Below are positions 9,311 through 17,664 of a DNA stretch of 46,944 bases, one piece after another. Numbering within the stretch: the first letter of the stretch is position 1; the number at the start of each line of letters is the position of its first letter. Made by a program: the position numbers and the translations under genes. The notes beneath the pieces were generated by a model. The model made no database searches. It worked only from the letters and a program-made list of their open reading frames with translations, and was not told where the DNA came from. This DNA is from Fidelibacterota bacterium. GTDB lineage: Bacteria; Fidelibacterota; UBA8477; JABMPR01. The stretch spans positions 1-46,944 of the forward strand of contig JAJRSW010000079.1 of the NCBI GenBank assembly GCA_024278595.1, given 5' to 3'.

Positions 9311-10213
9311 ATGTCAAATTTAAAATGGACCACCCAAAATATTCTTGACCAGAGTGGTCGGGTCATCATCATCACCGGTGCCAATAGCGGGATCGGCTTC
9401 GAAGCCGCCTAAGCACTGGCAGCCAATAATGCCGAAGTCATATTAGCAGTGCGAAACCAGGGAAAAGGGGATACTGCCTTGGCCCAGATTCAAAGGGAAC
9501 ATCCCAATGCCAAACTATCTGTTCGTCTTTTGGATCTGGCCGATCTGGCCTCTGTGAAGAAATTTACGGAGCAATTCAACCAAGACTATCATCAGCTTGA
9601 TCTACTGATCAACAACGCTGGAATCATGGTGCCGCCTTACGGTAAAACCGTGGATGGTTTTGAATCACAATTTGGTACGAACCACCTGGGACATTTCGCC
9701 CTGACGGCCCAGCTGTACGGACTTCTAAAAGCAACACCAGATAGTCGAATTGTGAATGTGAGCAGCAACGCGCACAAAATGGGGAAATTAAATCTGGAAG
9801 ATCTCAATTGGGAGAAGCGAAAATATATTTCCTGGACAGCTTACGGAGACAGCAAGATTGCCAACCTTTATTTCACCTATGAGCTCTCGCGAAAAATTCA
9901 AGCGGCAGGTCATGCTGTCATGGTCACCGCGGCTCATCCTGGGCTCACTTCCAGTAATCTGGCCAAAGGTGCTATGATTAGATTCTTTAACAGAATTTTT
10001 GCCCAGGCTGGTCCCATGGGTGCCCTGCCAACTCTTATGGCAGCTACAGAACCGTCAGCAAAAAGTGGTTCATATTTTGGTCCTACTGGTATGTCCGGAT
10101 GGCGGGGTTATCCCAAGCGGGTCTTTTCTAATAAATTGTCACATGATGCTGAAATTGCGACCCGGCTTTGGGCGATTTCTGAAGGACTGACCGGGGTGGA
10201 GTTTCGGGTTTAA
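9311..10213 (+). pseudogene. short-chain dehydrogenase/reductase interrupted by in-frame TAA
   Basis: Reading from ATG 9311 gives a 300-codon SDR of the retinol-dehydrogenase-like type, the usual family length, except for TAA at 9410-9412 (codon 34). The nucleotide-binding motif TGANSGIG lies at 22-29, before the stop. After it, without frame change, come ALAANNAEVILAVRN, NNAGIMVPP and the catalytic region (S in VSSNAHKMG, then Y-x-x-x-K in AYGDSKIANL). The stop replaces the variable residue in the EAAxALA helix. The downstream ATG at 9449 would give a protein without the cofactor motif. Either a young pseudogene or a base error; TAA is not a known recoding codon here. Confidence 0.85.
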
Positions 10214-10312
10214 TCAGCTTTAATTTTATTAACCAAGGAGAGTACTCAAACCTTTTCGAAATCGTTTCAGTCAGCAAGTTTTTTTATATCCGGCCGTGTA
10301 AATACAGGCAAT

Positions 10313-11179
10313 TTATTTTGAATGCTGCAGGAGCCATTTTACTGCACCGTGTGTATGGCGCCAAATATGTTTGGCATATAGCACGTAATAGTCGGCTTCT
10401 TCTTCACTACCCAGCCCATAATGTTCAGCCAGACCTTTTTTCGATTTTCGTGAAAGTATCTTTTTGGCCACGTAAGGATTTTCTTTGACGGCTTCCTTAA
10501 GTTTTTTAGTGGCAGTTTTGCTGTCCCCTTCTGTTTTAAAAGCAAACAAGGCTCGATTGAACAACGCGTAAGCCCCAATATCCTCGGGGAACATATCGGC
10601 ATACTTGGTAAATTTTTCGGTTTCATTTAGCTGAATTAAATACAACAGCAATAAATCTCTGATACCCTGGTTATCGTTGGGATTTAAATCCAGCATTTCC
10701 TCTTGAATGCTGACACATTCCCTAATCTGCTTCGCTGTATAGAGACAATCAGAATAATATTGAAGACAGCGCATATAAGGTCGAGTCTCATGGATTCCCC
10801 AAAAGAACCCTCGATTATTCTCCAGGAATTCACCCCCAAATATCCGACGACCGATATTAATCCCTTTTTTAAAATGGATCTTCGCCCTGGAGCTTGAAAT
10901 TTCATTCAAGCCCAGATACTCGCAAGCTGCGATACAATCCGGGTCAAGTTTTAGGGCTTCTCGTGCTTTGCGTCGACCAGCCCCCGGTGGTAATTCGTAT
11001 GCCTCAGAGACCAAATCTTCAGCTTGCTGAGCAATGGTTAGCTCTTCATCCTCAATAGCCGGATACTCCCCGCTATTGATCCTTTCCATCAAAGCATTCA
11101 TTTCCGCTTCAGTCTGTGGCATTTCCTTATCGATGATACGGTGGATGTCTCTCATCATTTTTTCCTGGCTGGGGTGCAT
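10313..11179 (-). CDS. TPR-like repeat protein of unknown role
   Basis: 288-residue soluble, all-helical protein. Helical repeats begin at ~50 (AQQAEDLVSEAYEL, then RRKAREALKLDPDCIAACEYLG) and continue through NNRGFFWGIHETRPYMRCL, LDLNPNDNQGIRDLLLLYL and FNRALFAFKTEGD. The RPYMR and NPNDNQG signatures recur in a widespread family annotated only as tetratricopeptide (ST7-like) protein. There is no signal peptide, metal site or catalytic motif. It stands alone on the minus strand, so its neighbours do not reveal a pathway. Probably a protein-protein interaction scaffold. Confidence 0.75.
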   Translation of the reverse strand: MHPSQEKMMRDIHRIIDKEMPQTEAEMNALMERINSGEYPAIEDEELTIAQQAEDLVSEAYELPPGAGRRKAREALKLDPDCIAACEYLGLNEISSSRAKIHFKKGINIGRRIFGGEFLENNRGFFWGIHETRPYMRCLQYYSDCLYTAKQIRECVSIQEEMLDLNPNDNQGIRDLLLLYLIQLNETEKFTKYADMFPEDIGAYALFNRALFAFKTEGDSKTATKKLKEAVKENPYVAKKILSRKSKKGLAEHYGLGSEEEADYYVLYAKHIWRHTHGAVKWLLQHSK

Positions 11180-11608
11180 GGTTTTCTCTCTCTTTTTTTA
11201 AAACTTCCTTGTGGTTCAAACCAGATCTACTATCACAATATTATTAAATATCTGAGTTAGATATTTTTTATAATCTTCAATAAACACAGCGCTGAAACCA
11301 TTCACTGTTCTAGTGAAGTCTTGGTGTTTGCCATAATTCAGGTAGCTCTTTATGTTAAGGAAGCCGGATTATTATAGATACTTTCAATAATGGAATAATA
11401 ATATCGATAGTGAAAAAATTATCTGGTCACCATAGATATTTCCAACTGTTATCCATATATCTTAATCTGGCTCTTATCCTAATCCCAGCTCTAAAACCGA
11501 CTCTGTACCAATAATAATGTTGATTAGTGGTTATAAGCTCCGCTTCTGCCCTCCAGCAACGTCCGCTCAAGCAATACGGAGAGTCGGGGGAAGAACTTCC
11601 CCAACCCC
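11180..11608. other. intergenic, A/T-rich promoter region
   Basis: 429 bases upstream of the TPR-like gene and downstream of the SWIM-partner gene, both minus strand. It should hold the TPR gene promoter and the terminator of the two-gene unit. A short inverted repeat (11587-11602, GGGGAAG/CTTCCCC) lies about 7-20 bases past the SWIM-partner stop but has no U tract. Nothing else recognised. Confidence 0.45.
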
Positions 11609-12820
11609 TTATCTGAGTACTTCATTGATAAATGCCACACCCATTCCGTTACTTCTGCGTAAAACAGCCACCCTCCTGCGGGTCTCCTCGATACAGTCAG
11701 CATTTTTTGCAGCTTTCATGGTATAATCATGGGCTTCCCACACATCCAGTCCTGTGATCTCATAACCGTACCCTTCACTGATCCAATGGAGGGCTGCCAA
11801 GCCGGACTCAATCGCAAACGTTGGTTCTCTCTCAGCAAAATCCCGAGCAGCGCGGGTGAGCGTCCGTGGATCGACCGGACTGGTCATAGCCAACTCGCCC
11901 GCCCTTTTGTAAAGGCCAATAGACTTCGCCGAGGCAAACCACTTGCCGGGTTCTCCAGGTGTACTCTCTACCAGATCATTCAAAATATCAGCAGGCTGCT
12001 TCCCGGGATATTTCTTAACAATTGCCCTGAAAGTTGCCAGATTGGTCATTCTCTGATTCGCTTCTATACTGTAACAATCATAAGCCTCTTCTAAAAGTCC
12101 TTCTGCTAAAAGAATCTCTTCGCAAGTCTGACTAATGGCTAAAAACGACTCATTGAGACCTCCTCCTTCTTCAGCAAAGCGCAAGGCTGCTCTAAAATGA
12201 CCCGTGGCCACCAGCGCCTTGACACCATATTGACGATAATGCCAAGATCCATGCGGCTCAGCTTCAACCAAAACCATAAGCTCCTGATAGCGTTCAGCTT
12301 TTAGCAGGGAGCTCAGGCAAGCGCTACTGCCAGAATAATGTCCGCGAATATCCGGATCAGGACTTAGTGCCATGCGGGTTGTATCAAGAAAGCGGTCAGC
12401 CCAGCGCGACGCACGCTCCCTGGTGACACACAGTTCGCCCCAATGGTCAGGCAGCCTTTCGATGTAGGGCATGTCATCTGCTTGGACAGCATCCCAGAGA
12501 CGCTCCAGCCATTGATCACGCCGAGTGTCATCTGCCGGTGCGTCTGTGATAATCTGCGACAGGATTTCGATGGCATTGTAAACTGCCGTACCAATTGAAC
12601 CTGATGAGCTGTCAACGTGTTCCAGTGCCGGTGAAACTTTCTCCAGAAATATCACGGCCCCTTCACCGCCCAGCAGCGGATCCTTCCGGGCAATTTTTTT
12701 TATCTCTGAAACAGCTTCTTTGACTCTTTTTATTGCCGGTTGTGACCGCCATCCGAAAGAATTCTTTCTAAACCGTGCCCTAAATATCCATTTGTGTTTG
12801 CTTGTTTTCACCTTGCTCAC
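11609..12820 (-). CDS. helical-repeat protein paired with SWIM zinc-finger protein
   Basis: 403-residue soluble protein, alpha-helical throughout. It starts at GTG 12820, 25 bases after the SWIM gene, with which it forms a two-gene unit. Conserved-looking blocks are in the C-terminal half: QYGVKALVATGHFRAALRFAE, YPGKQPADILNDLVESTPGE, GKWFASAKSIGLYKRAGELA, DPRTLTRAARDFAE and ALHWISEGYGYEITGLDVW. These recall, from memory, the DUF6880-type proteins often found next to COG4715 SWIM proteins; I cannot confirm this. No enzyme motif is visible. Function unknown. Confidence 0.8.
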   Translation of the reverse strand: MSKVKTSKHKWIFRARFRKNSFGWRSQPAIKRVKEAVSEIKKIARKDPLLGGEGAVIFLEKVSPALEHVDSSSGSIGTAVYNAIEILSQIITDAPADDTRRDQWLERLWDAVQADDMPYIERLPDHWGELCVTRERASRWADRFLDTTRMALSPDPDIRGHYSGSSACLSSLLKAERYQELMVLVEAEPHGSWHYRQYGVKALVATGHFRAALRFAEEGGGLNESFLAISQTCEEILLAEGLLEEAYDCYSIEANQRMTNLATFRAIVKKYPGKQPADILNDLVESTPGEPGKWFASAKSIGLYKRAGELAMTSPVDPRTLTRAARDFAEREPTFAIESGLAALHWISEGYGYEITGLDVWEAHDYTMKAAKNADCIEETRRRVAVLRRSNGMGVAFINEVLR

Positions 12821-12845
12821 TGCTCTCTTTATTATTTTTTGCTGT

Positions 12846-14726
12846 TTATAATTTGTCCAGAATTTCCATCAGTCTTATTTTGCGTTTGTGCTTGATTTTT
12901 AATTCAAAAATGTAGCGGGTCCAGGCAGCCTGGTGGCTTTCTCTGGACATCACTTTGGCTGCTTTTTTCAGATATTGAGCGGCTTCACGGTAGGCGCGGG
13001 GCTTCACCTGGGCGATCAGATCTTCAGCCATCTGCTTCCAGATCGTTACAGATCGCTTTGGAGCGAACTTTTGGATCGCTACAGCTACTTCGTCATCTTC
13101 ATACCCATAGCGATCATAGTGTTTACGAGGAAGATCATCATACCAACGTAATACCTGTTCAGGTCTCTTTTCAAGCATGGCGATATCAATCAACTCCCAT
13201 CTCATAGGATATTTTTGTTTGTGATTAAAACCCAGCAGTTTCAGGTCAGTAGTGGGTAAATTCCAACCGGGTTGTTCCCAGGGTACCTTGCCATTTTCCA
13301 GATACAGCAATAGATATTCACGGATTTTTGGCCAAAGATTCGTTTTGTCAGAACGCTTTTTACATTCCAAAAAAGTATTTGTTGATGGTTGTTGAACAAA
13401 CCCCATTACCTGTAAAGCTGTTACAGCAGGCCAGTTCTTTTCCTTTATCCGAATTTCCTGCAATTGGTCCTGTAGAGTACCGGCAGTACCCAGCCACTTG
13501 TCTCCAATAGCAACAAGACCTTCTTTTATCCAGTTTTCTGCGTCTTTAAAACGATGTTCATCGATCAATAAACCAACCAGACGGACATAGCTGCCCGTCT
13601 TTCGGGCTTCGATTTCACAGAAGGGAATAATCTCCTGGTCACGGTTTGAATGTGCCAGGGCATGGATAACCCACTTACTGATCCGATCCGAGTTGTAGTT
13701 GTGATGATAACTGTCCGCGATTTTTTTTGAGTGACTCTTTTCGAGTTGCTCCTGGAGCTGATCTGCCAGTGTATCCCATGCGGAAGGCGGGTGTTTTCGT
13801 AGCAGGTACTCGTGAAACTCCTCAAATACTCCGTAATCATCTGACAAGACAACATCCAACGCCCAGGCTAATTTTTCAGCAGCTGTAAGTGATGATCTTT
13901 CCAAAGCCGTTACTATTGTAGGAATGCAGCTACTGATTTCCATAAATCCATCGCCATTGTCATTACCTGATTCCAGCTGTTGATGACTGCGTATGATCAG
14001 TTCTTTACCAAGCCCTAAAACCTCATCATTAAACTCCGACTTCAGAAGTGCTTTCATCTTTTTCCTGATCCCGGAATAGTCTGGAATATTTCCACCGCCT
14101 CCGCCCCATTCCTCCTGCCAGCAGGGCTCAGCAGTTACTACCATAATCTCATCATGAAGACGTTGCAGTAGCTTTTGAATATTGCCTGAAATAAGCTGCT
14201 GTCGATCACTGAGCTCCAGAGCCAGGACAGGGTGTACCAGTGCCATTTCCTGAAGCAGAGTAATAAGTTGTGTTTTGGTTTTGCTCTTTAAGAAGGTGAC
14301 GGTTTTACTGCTGAGATTTCCAGAATTTGAGCTCGTGTTGTTTTCAGATGCATCCGACAGGTCTCCTTCCATGAGTAGTTTTAGGCGGACATCATCTTGG
14401 CTGATTTTTGGGATTTTCCGGTGGTTTTCAACTGCTTCCAGATATTCCAGGAGAACGGCAACACCATGTTTGCAATCCAGTTCGTAGGGACAAGTGCAGG
14501 AAACATCCGGAAGCCCTGATTCACCCATTCCAACCAAAGTTGCATAACGCAAGGTCCCTGCAACCCAGGCGATAAGTGATCCGTTTTCTAGTTGGGCTAA
14601 GTCTGAGACTAATCCTTGCTGCTGATAGTTCCGGCCTCGCGAGCTAATCCTGGGGCTAACCCATTCATCGAGATCTTCAGAAGTAAGGTCAGTAAAAAGG
14701 CTTGCTGGTGGTTGAGATTCAAACAT
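12846..14726 (-). CDS. SWIM zinc-finger protein (COG4715-like)
   Basis: 626 residues. The N-terminal ~30-95 hold a SWIM domain: RGRNYQQQGLV, then the zinc ligands C-x-C-x5-C-x-H in SCTCPYELDCKHGVAVLL. The rest is a long helical-repeat region including a poly-Gly stretch (EEWGGGGGN ~205), ending in the typical RYIFELKIKHKRKIRLMEIL. SWIM domains bind DNA or protein in transposases, SWI2/SNF2 helicases and plant/bacterial regulators. COG4715 members are often next to a SNF2 helicase or a conserved helical partner; here only the partner follows, 25 bases downstream. Nucleic-acid binding is inferred. Biological role unknown. Confidence 0.87.
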   Translation of the reverse strand: MFESQPPASLFTDLTSEDLDEWVSPRISSRGRNYQQQGLVSDLAQLENGSLIAWVAGTLRYATLVGMGESGLPDVSCTCPYELDCKHGVAVLLEYLEAVENHRKIPKISQDDVRLKLLMEGDLSDASENNTSSNSGNLSSKTVTFLKSKTKTQLITLLQEMALVHPVLALELSDRQQLISGNIQKLLQRLHDEIMVVTAEPCWQEEWGGGGGNIPDYSGIRKKMKALLKSEFNDEVLGLGKELIIRSHQQLESGNDNGDGFMEISSCIPTIVTALERSSLTAAEKLAWALDVVLSDDYGVFEEFHEYLLRKHPPSAWDTLADQLQEQLEKSHSKKIADSYHHNYNSDRISKWVIHALAHSNRDQEIIPFCEIEARKTGSYVRLVGLLIDEHRFKDAENWIKEGLVAIGDKWLGTAGTLQDQLQEIRIKEKNWPAVTALQVMGFVQQPSTNTFLECKKRSDKTNLWPKIREYLLLYLENGKVPWEQPGWNLPTTDLKLLGFNHKQKYPMRWELIDIAMLEKRPEQVLRWYDDLPRKHYDRYGYEDDEVAVAIQKFAPKRSVTIWKQMAEDLIAQVKPRAYREAAQYLKKAAKVMSRESHQAAWTRYIFELKIKHKRKIRLMEILDKL

Positions 14727-14767
14727 ACTTCAATAAACTAACCATATTAGCAAAACGTACAAACAGA

Positions 14768-14791
14768 AAGGGGTGGATCACCTCACCCCTT
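14768..14791 (-). terminator. intrinsic terminator of the T9SS-protein gene
   Basis: Perfect 8-bp inverted repeat AAGGGGTG/CACCCCTT with an 8-base loop. Read on the minus strand it is followed by TTTCTGTTTGT. It lies 65 bases past the stop of the 14856-17252 gene and upstream of the SWIM gene, so it insulates the two minus-strand units. Confidence 0.75.
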
Positions 14792-14855
14792 ATTCTAAGC
14801 TCAGTTTATCAGCATACTGCAAGTTTCAATTGATAAAACCACCGTCTTCTGGATT

Positions 14856-17252
14856 CTATTTCATCAACATCAATTTTCTTGTTATTTTTACATCACCAGC
14901 GGTAAGCGAATATAAGTACAATCCCGAGGATAATTGAGAGCCATCAAAAGTTACTTTGTAAGCACCTGCAGCCTGAGTACGCTTTACCAGGCTACTGACC
15001 TGACGACCTTTTAGATCATAGATCCTGAGCTCAACCAGGCTCCTTTGAGGAATCTGATAACTGATCACAGTACTGGGATTGAAGGGATTGGGATAATTCT
15101 GCTCCAACTGATAGGCTAAAGGTCTGATCTCCGGGATTGGATCAATACTGGTGGCTGCTGCATGTCCAAATAGTCCCACGCCGGTTCCCACCAGCAAATC
15201 ATCATAGTAGATGAACCGGATATCCGTCCCGACGGGGTAATCATAATAAGCAGCCCAGGACGTAGCGCCATAATACAAGACATAAATTGTATTATCGATG
15301 GCCATGTATAGATCCATATTTACTTCATCATAAGTAATGGCACGAGCGGCATTAGGATAAACCAAACCACTGGAAGTCAGTGATTCCCAATATGTATCCC
15401 CAACAGCCTTTTTATAGGCTCGAACTGTTGTACCGGATGCATCAGTTCCACAGGCATAGATCGTATCATTCTGCGAAACATACAAATCCACGATCGTTGC
15501 TGAAATCGGATAGGAAGCACTTAAATACAAATCAGACGTAACGATCCAACTGCCACTGACCTCCTCGCAGCGGTAAACACCATTTACCGTGCTGTAAGCT
15601 GTGTTATACTCCACACCGACATAGGCCACTGTATTCCCGGATTCCTCTACAACAACAATATCGAGAACATCAATTCCAGTTGCCGGAAAATCACCACCAG
15701 TGATCTGGGTCCAGGACCAGCTGCTTCCAGATGCAGTCCCTACGAATACGGCCCCCAAAGAATCAGCGGGTTCATCCCAGTCTTCATCATCATAGATTCC
15801 GACAAACAAGCGTTCACCGGCATAGGTCTCATCCTGGGCTATTGCGGAGATCCTCGAGCCGTAGGTCCAGTTCCAGTAAGTGTAGGCAGCATCAAATTGA
15901 GCCTCAAAGATGCGATCATAGTTCATGGGATCATTAACATCGCCATGGGCTGTTTCGTAGCGAAATACATTAGCACTGGAATTCCCCATATAAGCTGTAT
16001 CAGCAGTAGCAGTGCAGGTCACCACATCATAGGGCGTACTGTCATAATCCGGCCAGATTGGATCAGTCCAGGTCACCGATGCCGTTCCGTAATCGGTTAC
16101 GTACCAGATACCGGATTTAGAAGCGACCCAGGCGGTGCTTTTGCTGGTATCCATGGCAAAATCATTGACCTGAACTGCCAGCAGACCAGTGTTGATCTCA
16201 TCAATACCAGGAATTGAGTGATCATACAGGCCCATGGCCCAATCAGTTCTCACATAAGCAATATTCTGAGCATTGGGGTCAGCAGCAATGGCGCCGTCAG
16301 CCCCACCATGCATGGACCAATTCAGACCTTTATCATCTGATACAATACGGCTATAATAGAGATTATAACTACTGGAATCACCTGCTACCCGAAAATCTCC
16401 CCGACCAGCATCTTCAGTCACAATACTGGTACTCCAGCTGGTTCCGCCATCGTCAGAGCTAGAGATGCGGGTCGCATAAGCAGCCGAATTACCCTCATAG
16501 CTGGCAGCATAGTAATGATTATCCGGAGCAACCAGGAAAGCGGAGTATTCATAGCCGGTACTGGCCAAATCACTGGTGCTGACCGTAGAAAAGGTGGTGG
16601 ACAGACTGAATGAGTCATAAGGGTCACTGGATTTATAAAGCAGAGGCGGGACATCTGGGACAAAAACGTACACATATCCATCATAGGGACTGATGACGAT
16701 TTGAATTGAGAATCTTGGATTCCAGGTTGCGGTTGAAATGACAAGTGACTGGATAGTCCCAACCACACCGGCTGCATCAATGTCAGCAAAATATAATTTT
16801 TGGGCGCCACCTTCCATAACCTGATAAAACAAGTTTCCATTGCGGGTTTGAATGGCTTCAATCATCACAGCATCAACCGTGTAAAGTGAACCGGTCGTTG
16901 GAGATGCTGCAATGACGCCACCAGTCGGCAGACCGGCAAAGACAAAGCCACTGTAAGCATCGGCAGCAAAGGCTCTCAGCTCACCATAATTGTCATCCCA
17001 GTCCATATCAGGCACAGTATTCCATCCGCCAAAGGATGGACTTGTGCCAGAGTGATCAACATCAGCATAGAACATGGAGTTGGCGCTCATGGTCGCCGCA
17101 TAAATTCTAGTCGTATTTGCGTCGATGGGGGCGGCCTGCAGTTCTTCTATATAGCCCCCATAGACCGGCTCTGCCTGAGGTGCTTCCTGAGCAATTCCGG
17201 TCAATGTCAATGCCAGGCTAAAGCTAAATATTACTGGTAACTTTTTAAGCAT
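14856..17252 (-). CDS. secreted beta-propeller-like protein with T9SS C-terminal sorting domain
   Basis: About 798 residues. I start at ATG 17252 because GGAGG (17258-17262) lies 5 bases before it; an upstream in-frame TTG overlaps that site. A signal peptide (LPVIFSFSLALTLTGIAQ) is followed by ~650 residues of aromatic, Asp/Ser-rich repeats (SSDDGGTSWSTS, SKSGIWYVTDYG, DSLGAVFVGTASGSSW) reminiscent of BNR/sortilin-type propellers. A linker (IPEIRPLAYQLEQ) leads to the Por/T9SS domain: NYPNPFNPST, IYDLKGRQVSSL and GLYLYSLTAGDVKITRKLML. It should cross the inner membrane by Sec and the outer membrane by the type IX system. Ligand or activity is not evident. Confidence 0.85.
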   Translation of the reverse strand: MLKKLPVIFSFSLALTLTGIAQEAPQAEPVYGGYIEELQAAPIDANTTRIYAATMSANSMFYADVDHSGTSPSFGGWNTVPDMDWDDNYGELRAFAADAYSGFVFAGLPTGGVIAASPTTGSLYTVDAVMIEAIQTRNGNLFYQVMEGGAQKLYFADIDAAGVVGTIQSLVISTATWNPRFSIQIVISPYDGYVYVFVPDVPPLLYKSSDPYDSFSLSTTFSTVSTSDLASTGYEYSAFLVAPDNHYYAASYEGNSAAYATRISSSDDGGTSWSTSIVTEDAGRGDFRVAGDSSSYNLYYSRIVSDDKGLNWSMHGGADGAIAADPNAQNIAYVRTDWAMGLYDHSIPGIDEINTGLLAVQVNDFAMDTSKSTAWVASKSGIWYVTDYGTASVTWTDPIWPDYDSTPYDVVTCTATADTAYMGNSSANVFRYETAHGDVNDPMNYDRIFEAQFDAAYTYWNWTYGSRISAIAQDETYAGERLFVGIYDDEDWDEPADSLGAVFVGTASGSSWSWTQITGGDFPATGIDVLDIVVVEESGNTVAYVGVEYNTAYSTVNGVYRCEEVSGSWIVTSDLYLSASYPISATIVDLYVSQNDTIYACGTDASGTTVRAYKKAVGDTYWESLTSSGLVYPNAARAITYDEVNMDLYMAIDNTIYVLYYGATSWAAYYDYPVGTDIRFIYYDDLLVGTGVGLFGHAAATSIDPIPEIRPLAYQLEQNYPNPFNPSTVISYQIPQRSLVELRIYDLKGRQVSSLVKRTQAAGAYKVTFDGSQLSSGLYLYSLTAGDVKITRKLMLMK

Positions 17253-17264
17253 CTTTGCCTCCAA

Positions 17265-17664
17265 ATATTATTGTCATAATTCATCCCAATATCTCACTTA
17301 ACCACTATTACTGAACAATATTAATATAAAATGACCCCAGGGAAATTGTGTGATACACCTAACAATAAAAAATAATCCTAGATAAATACCAGGATCAGAG
17401 CAATTATTGTGAGCAACATCACTGAGCTGGTTCTGAATTCAAGCTTGAAGCTCTTGACACATTAATTATATTTGCCCCGCTTTTAAATATAGAATTATTT
17501 GAATCGCATGCTGAGCTTGCCGTAATATGGGAACTGAATATGAGAGAGCCAAGTTTTAAATCCTGGCTGAACATCTACCAACATCTTTGCTCTGCTTCCC
17601 CGGCGACCTTCGCGGTTGATAACAAGTTAACGTATCCTGTAAATGATAAGGGAGAATTATAGAA
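17265..17664. other. divergent promoter region between T9SS gene and htpG
   Basis: 400 bases without a gene, holding start signals for both divergent genes. A heat-shock-type promoter candidate is listed separately. The perfect palindrome TTCAAGCTTGAA (near 17438-17449) lies just before it. No CIRCE element (TTAGCACTC-N9-GAGTGCTAA) was found. Confidence 0.5.
17453..17482 (+). promoter_or_regulatory. possible sigma32-like promoter of htpG
   Basis: CTTGACA, a 15-base spacer, then CCCCGCTT. The sigma32 consensus is CTTGAAA with a 11-16-base gap to CCCCATnT, so both boxes fit with two or three mismatches. The gene ahead is a classic heat-shock gene. The distance to the ATG (~180 bases) is long, and whether this lineage has RpoH is unknown. 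Confidence 0.3.

Noticed and set aside
9410..9412. TAA inside the SDR considered as programmed recoding.
   Set aside because: No known bacterial recoding uses TAA in this way, and no hairpin or slippery site lies beside it.
11587..11602. GGGGAAG/CTTCCCC inverted repeat as the terminator of the SWIM-partner gene.
   Set aside because: A two-base loop is too tight for the full stem and there is no U tract on either strand.
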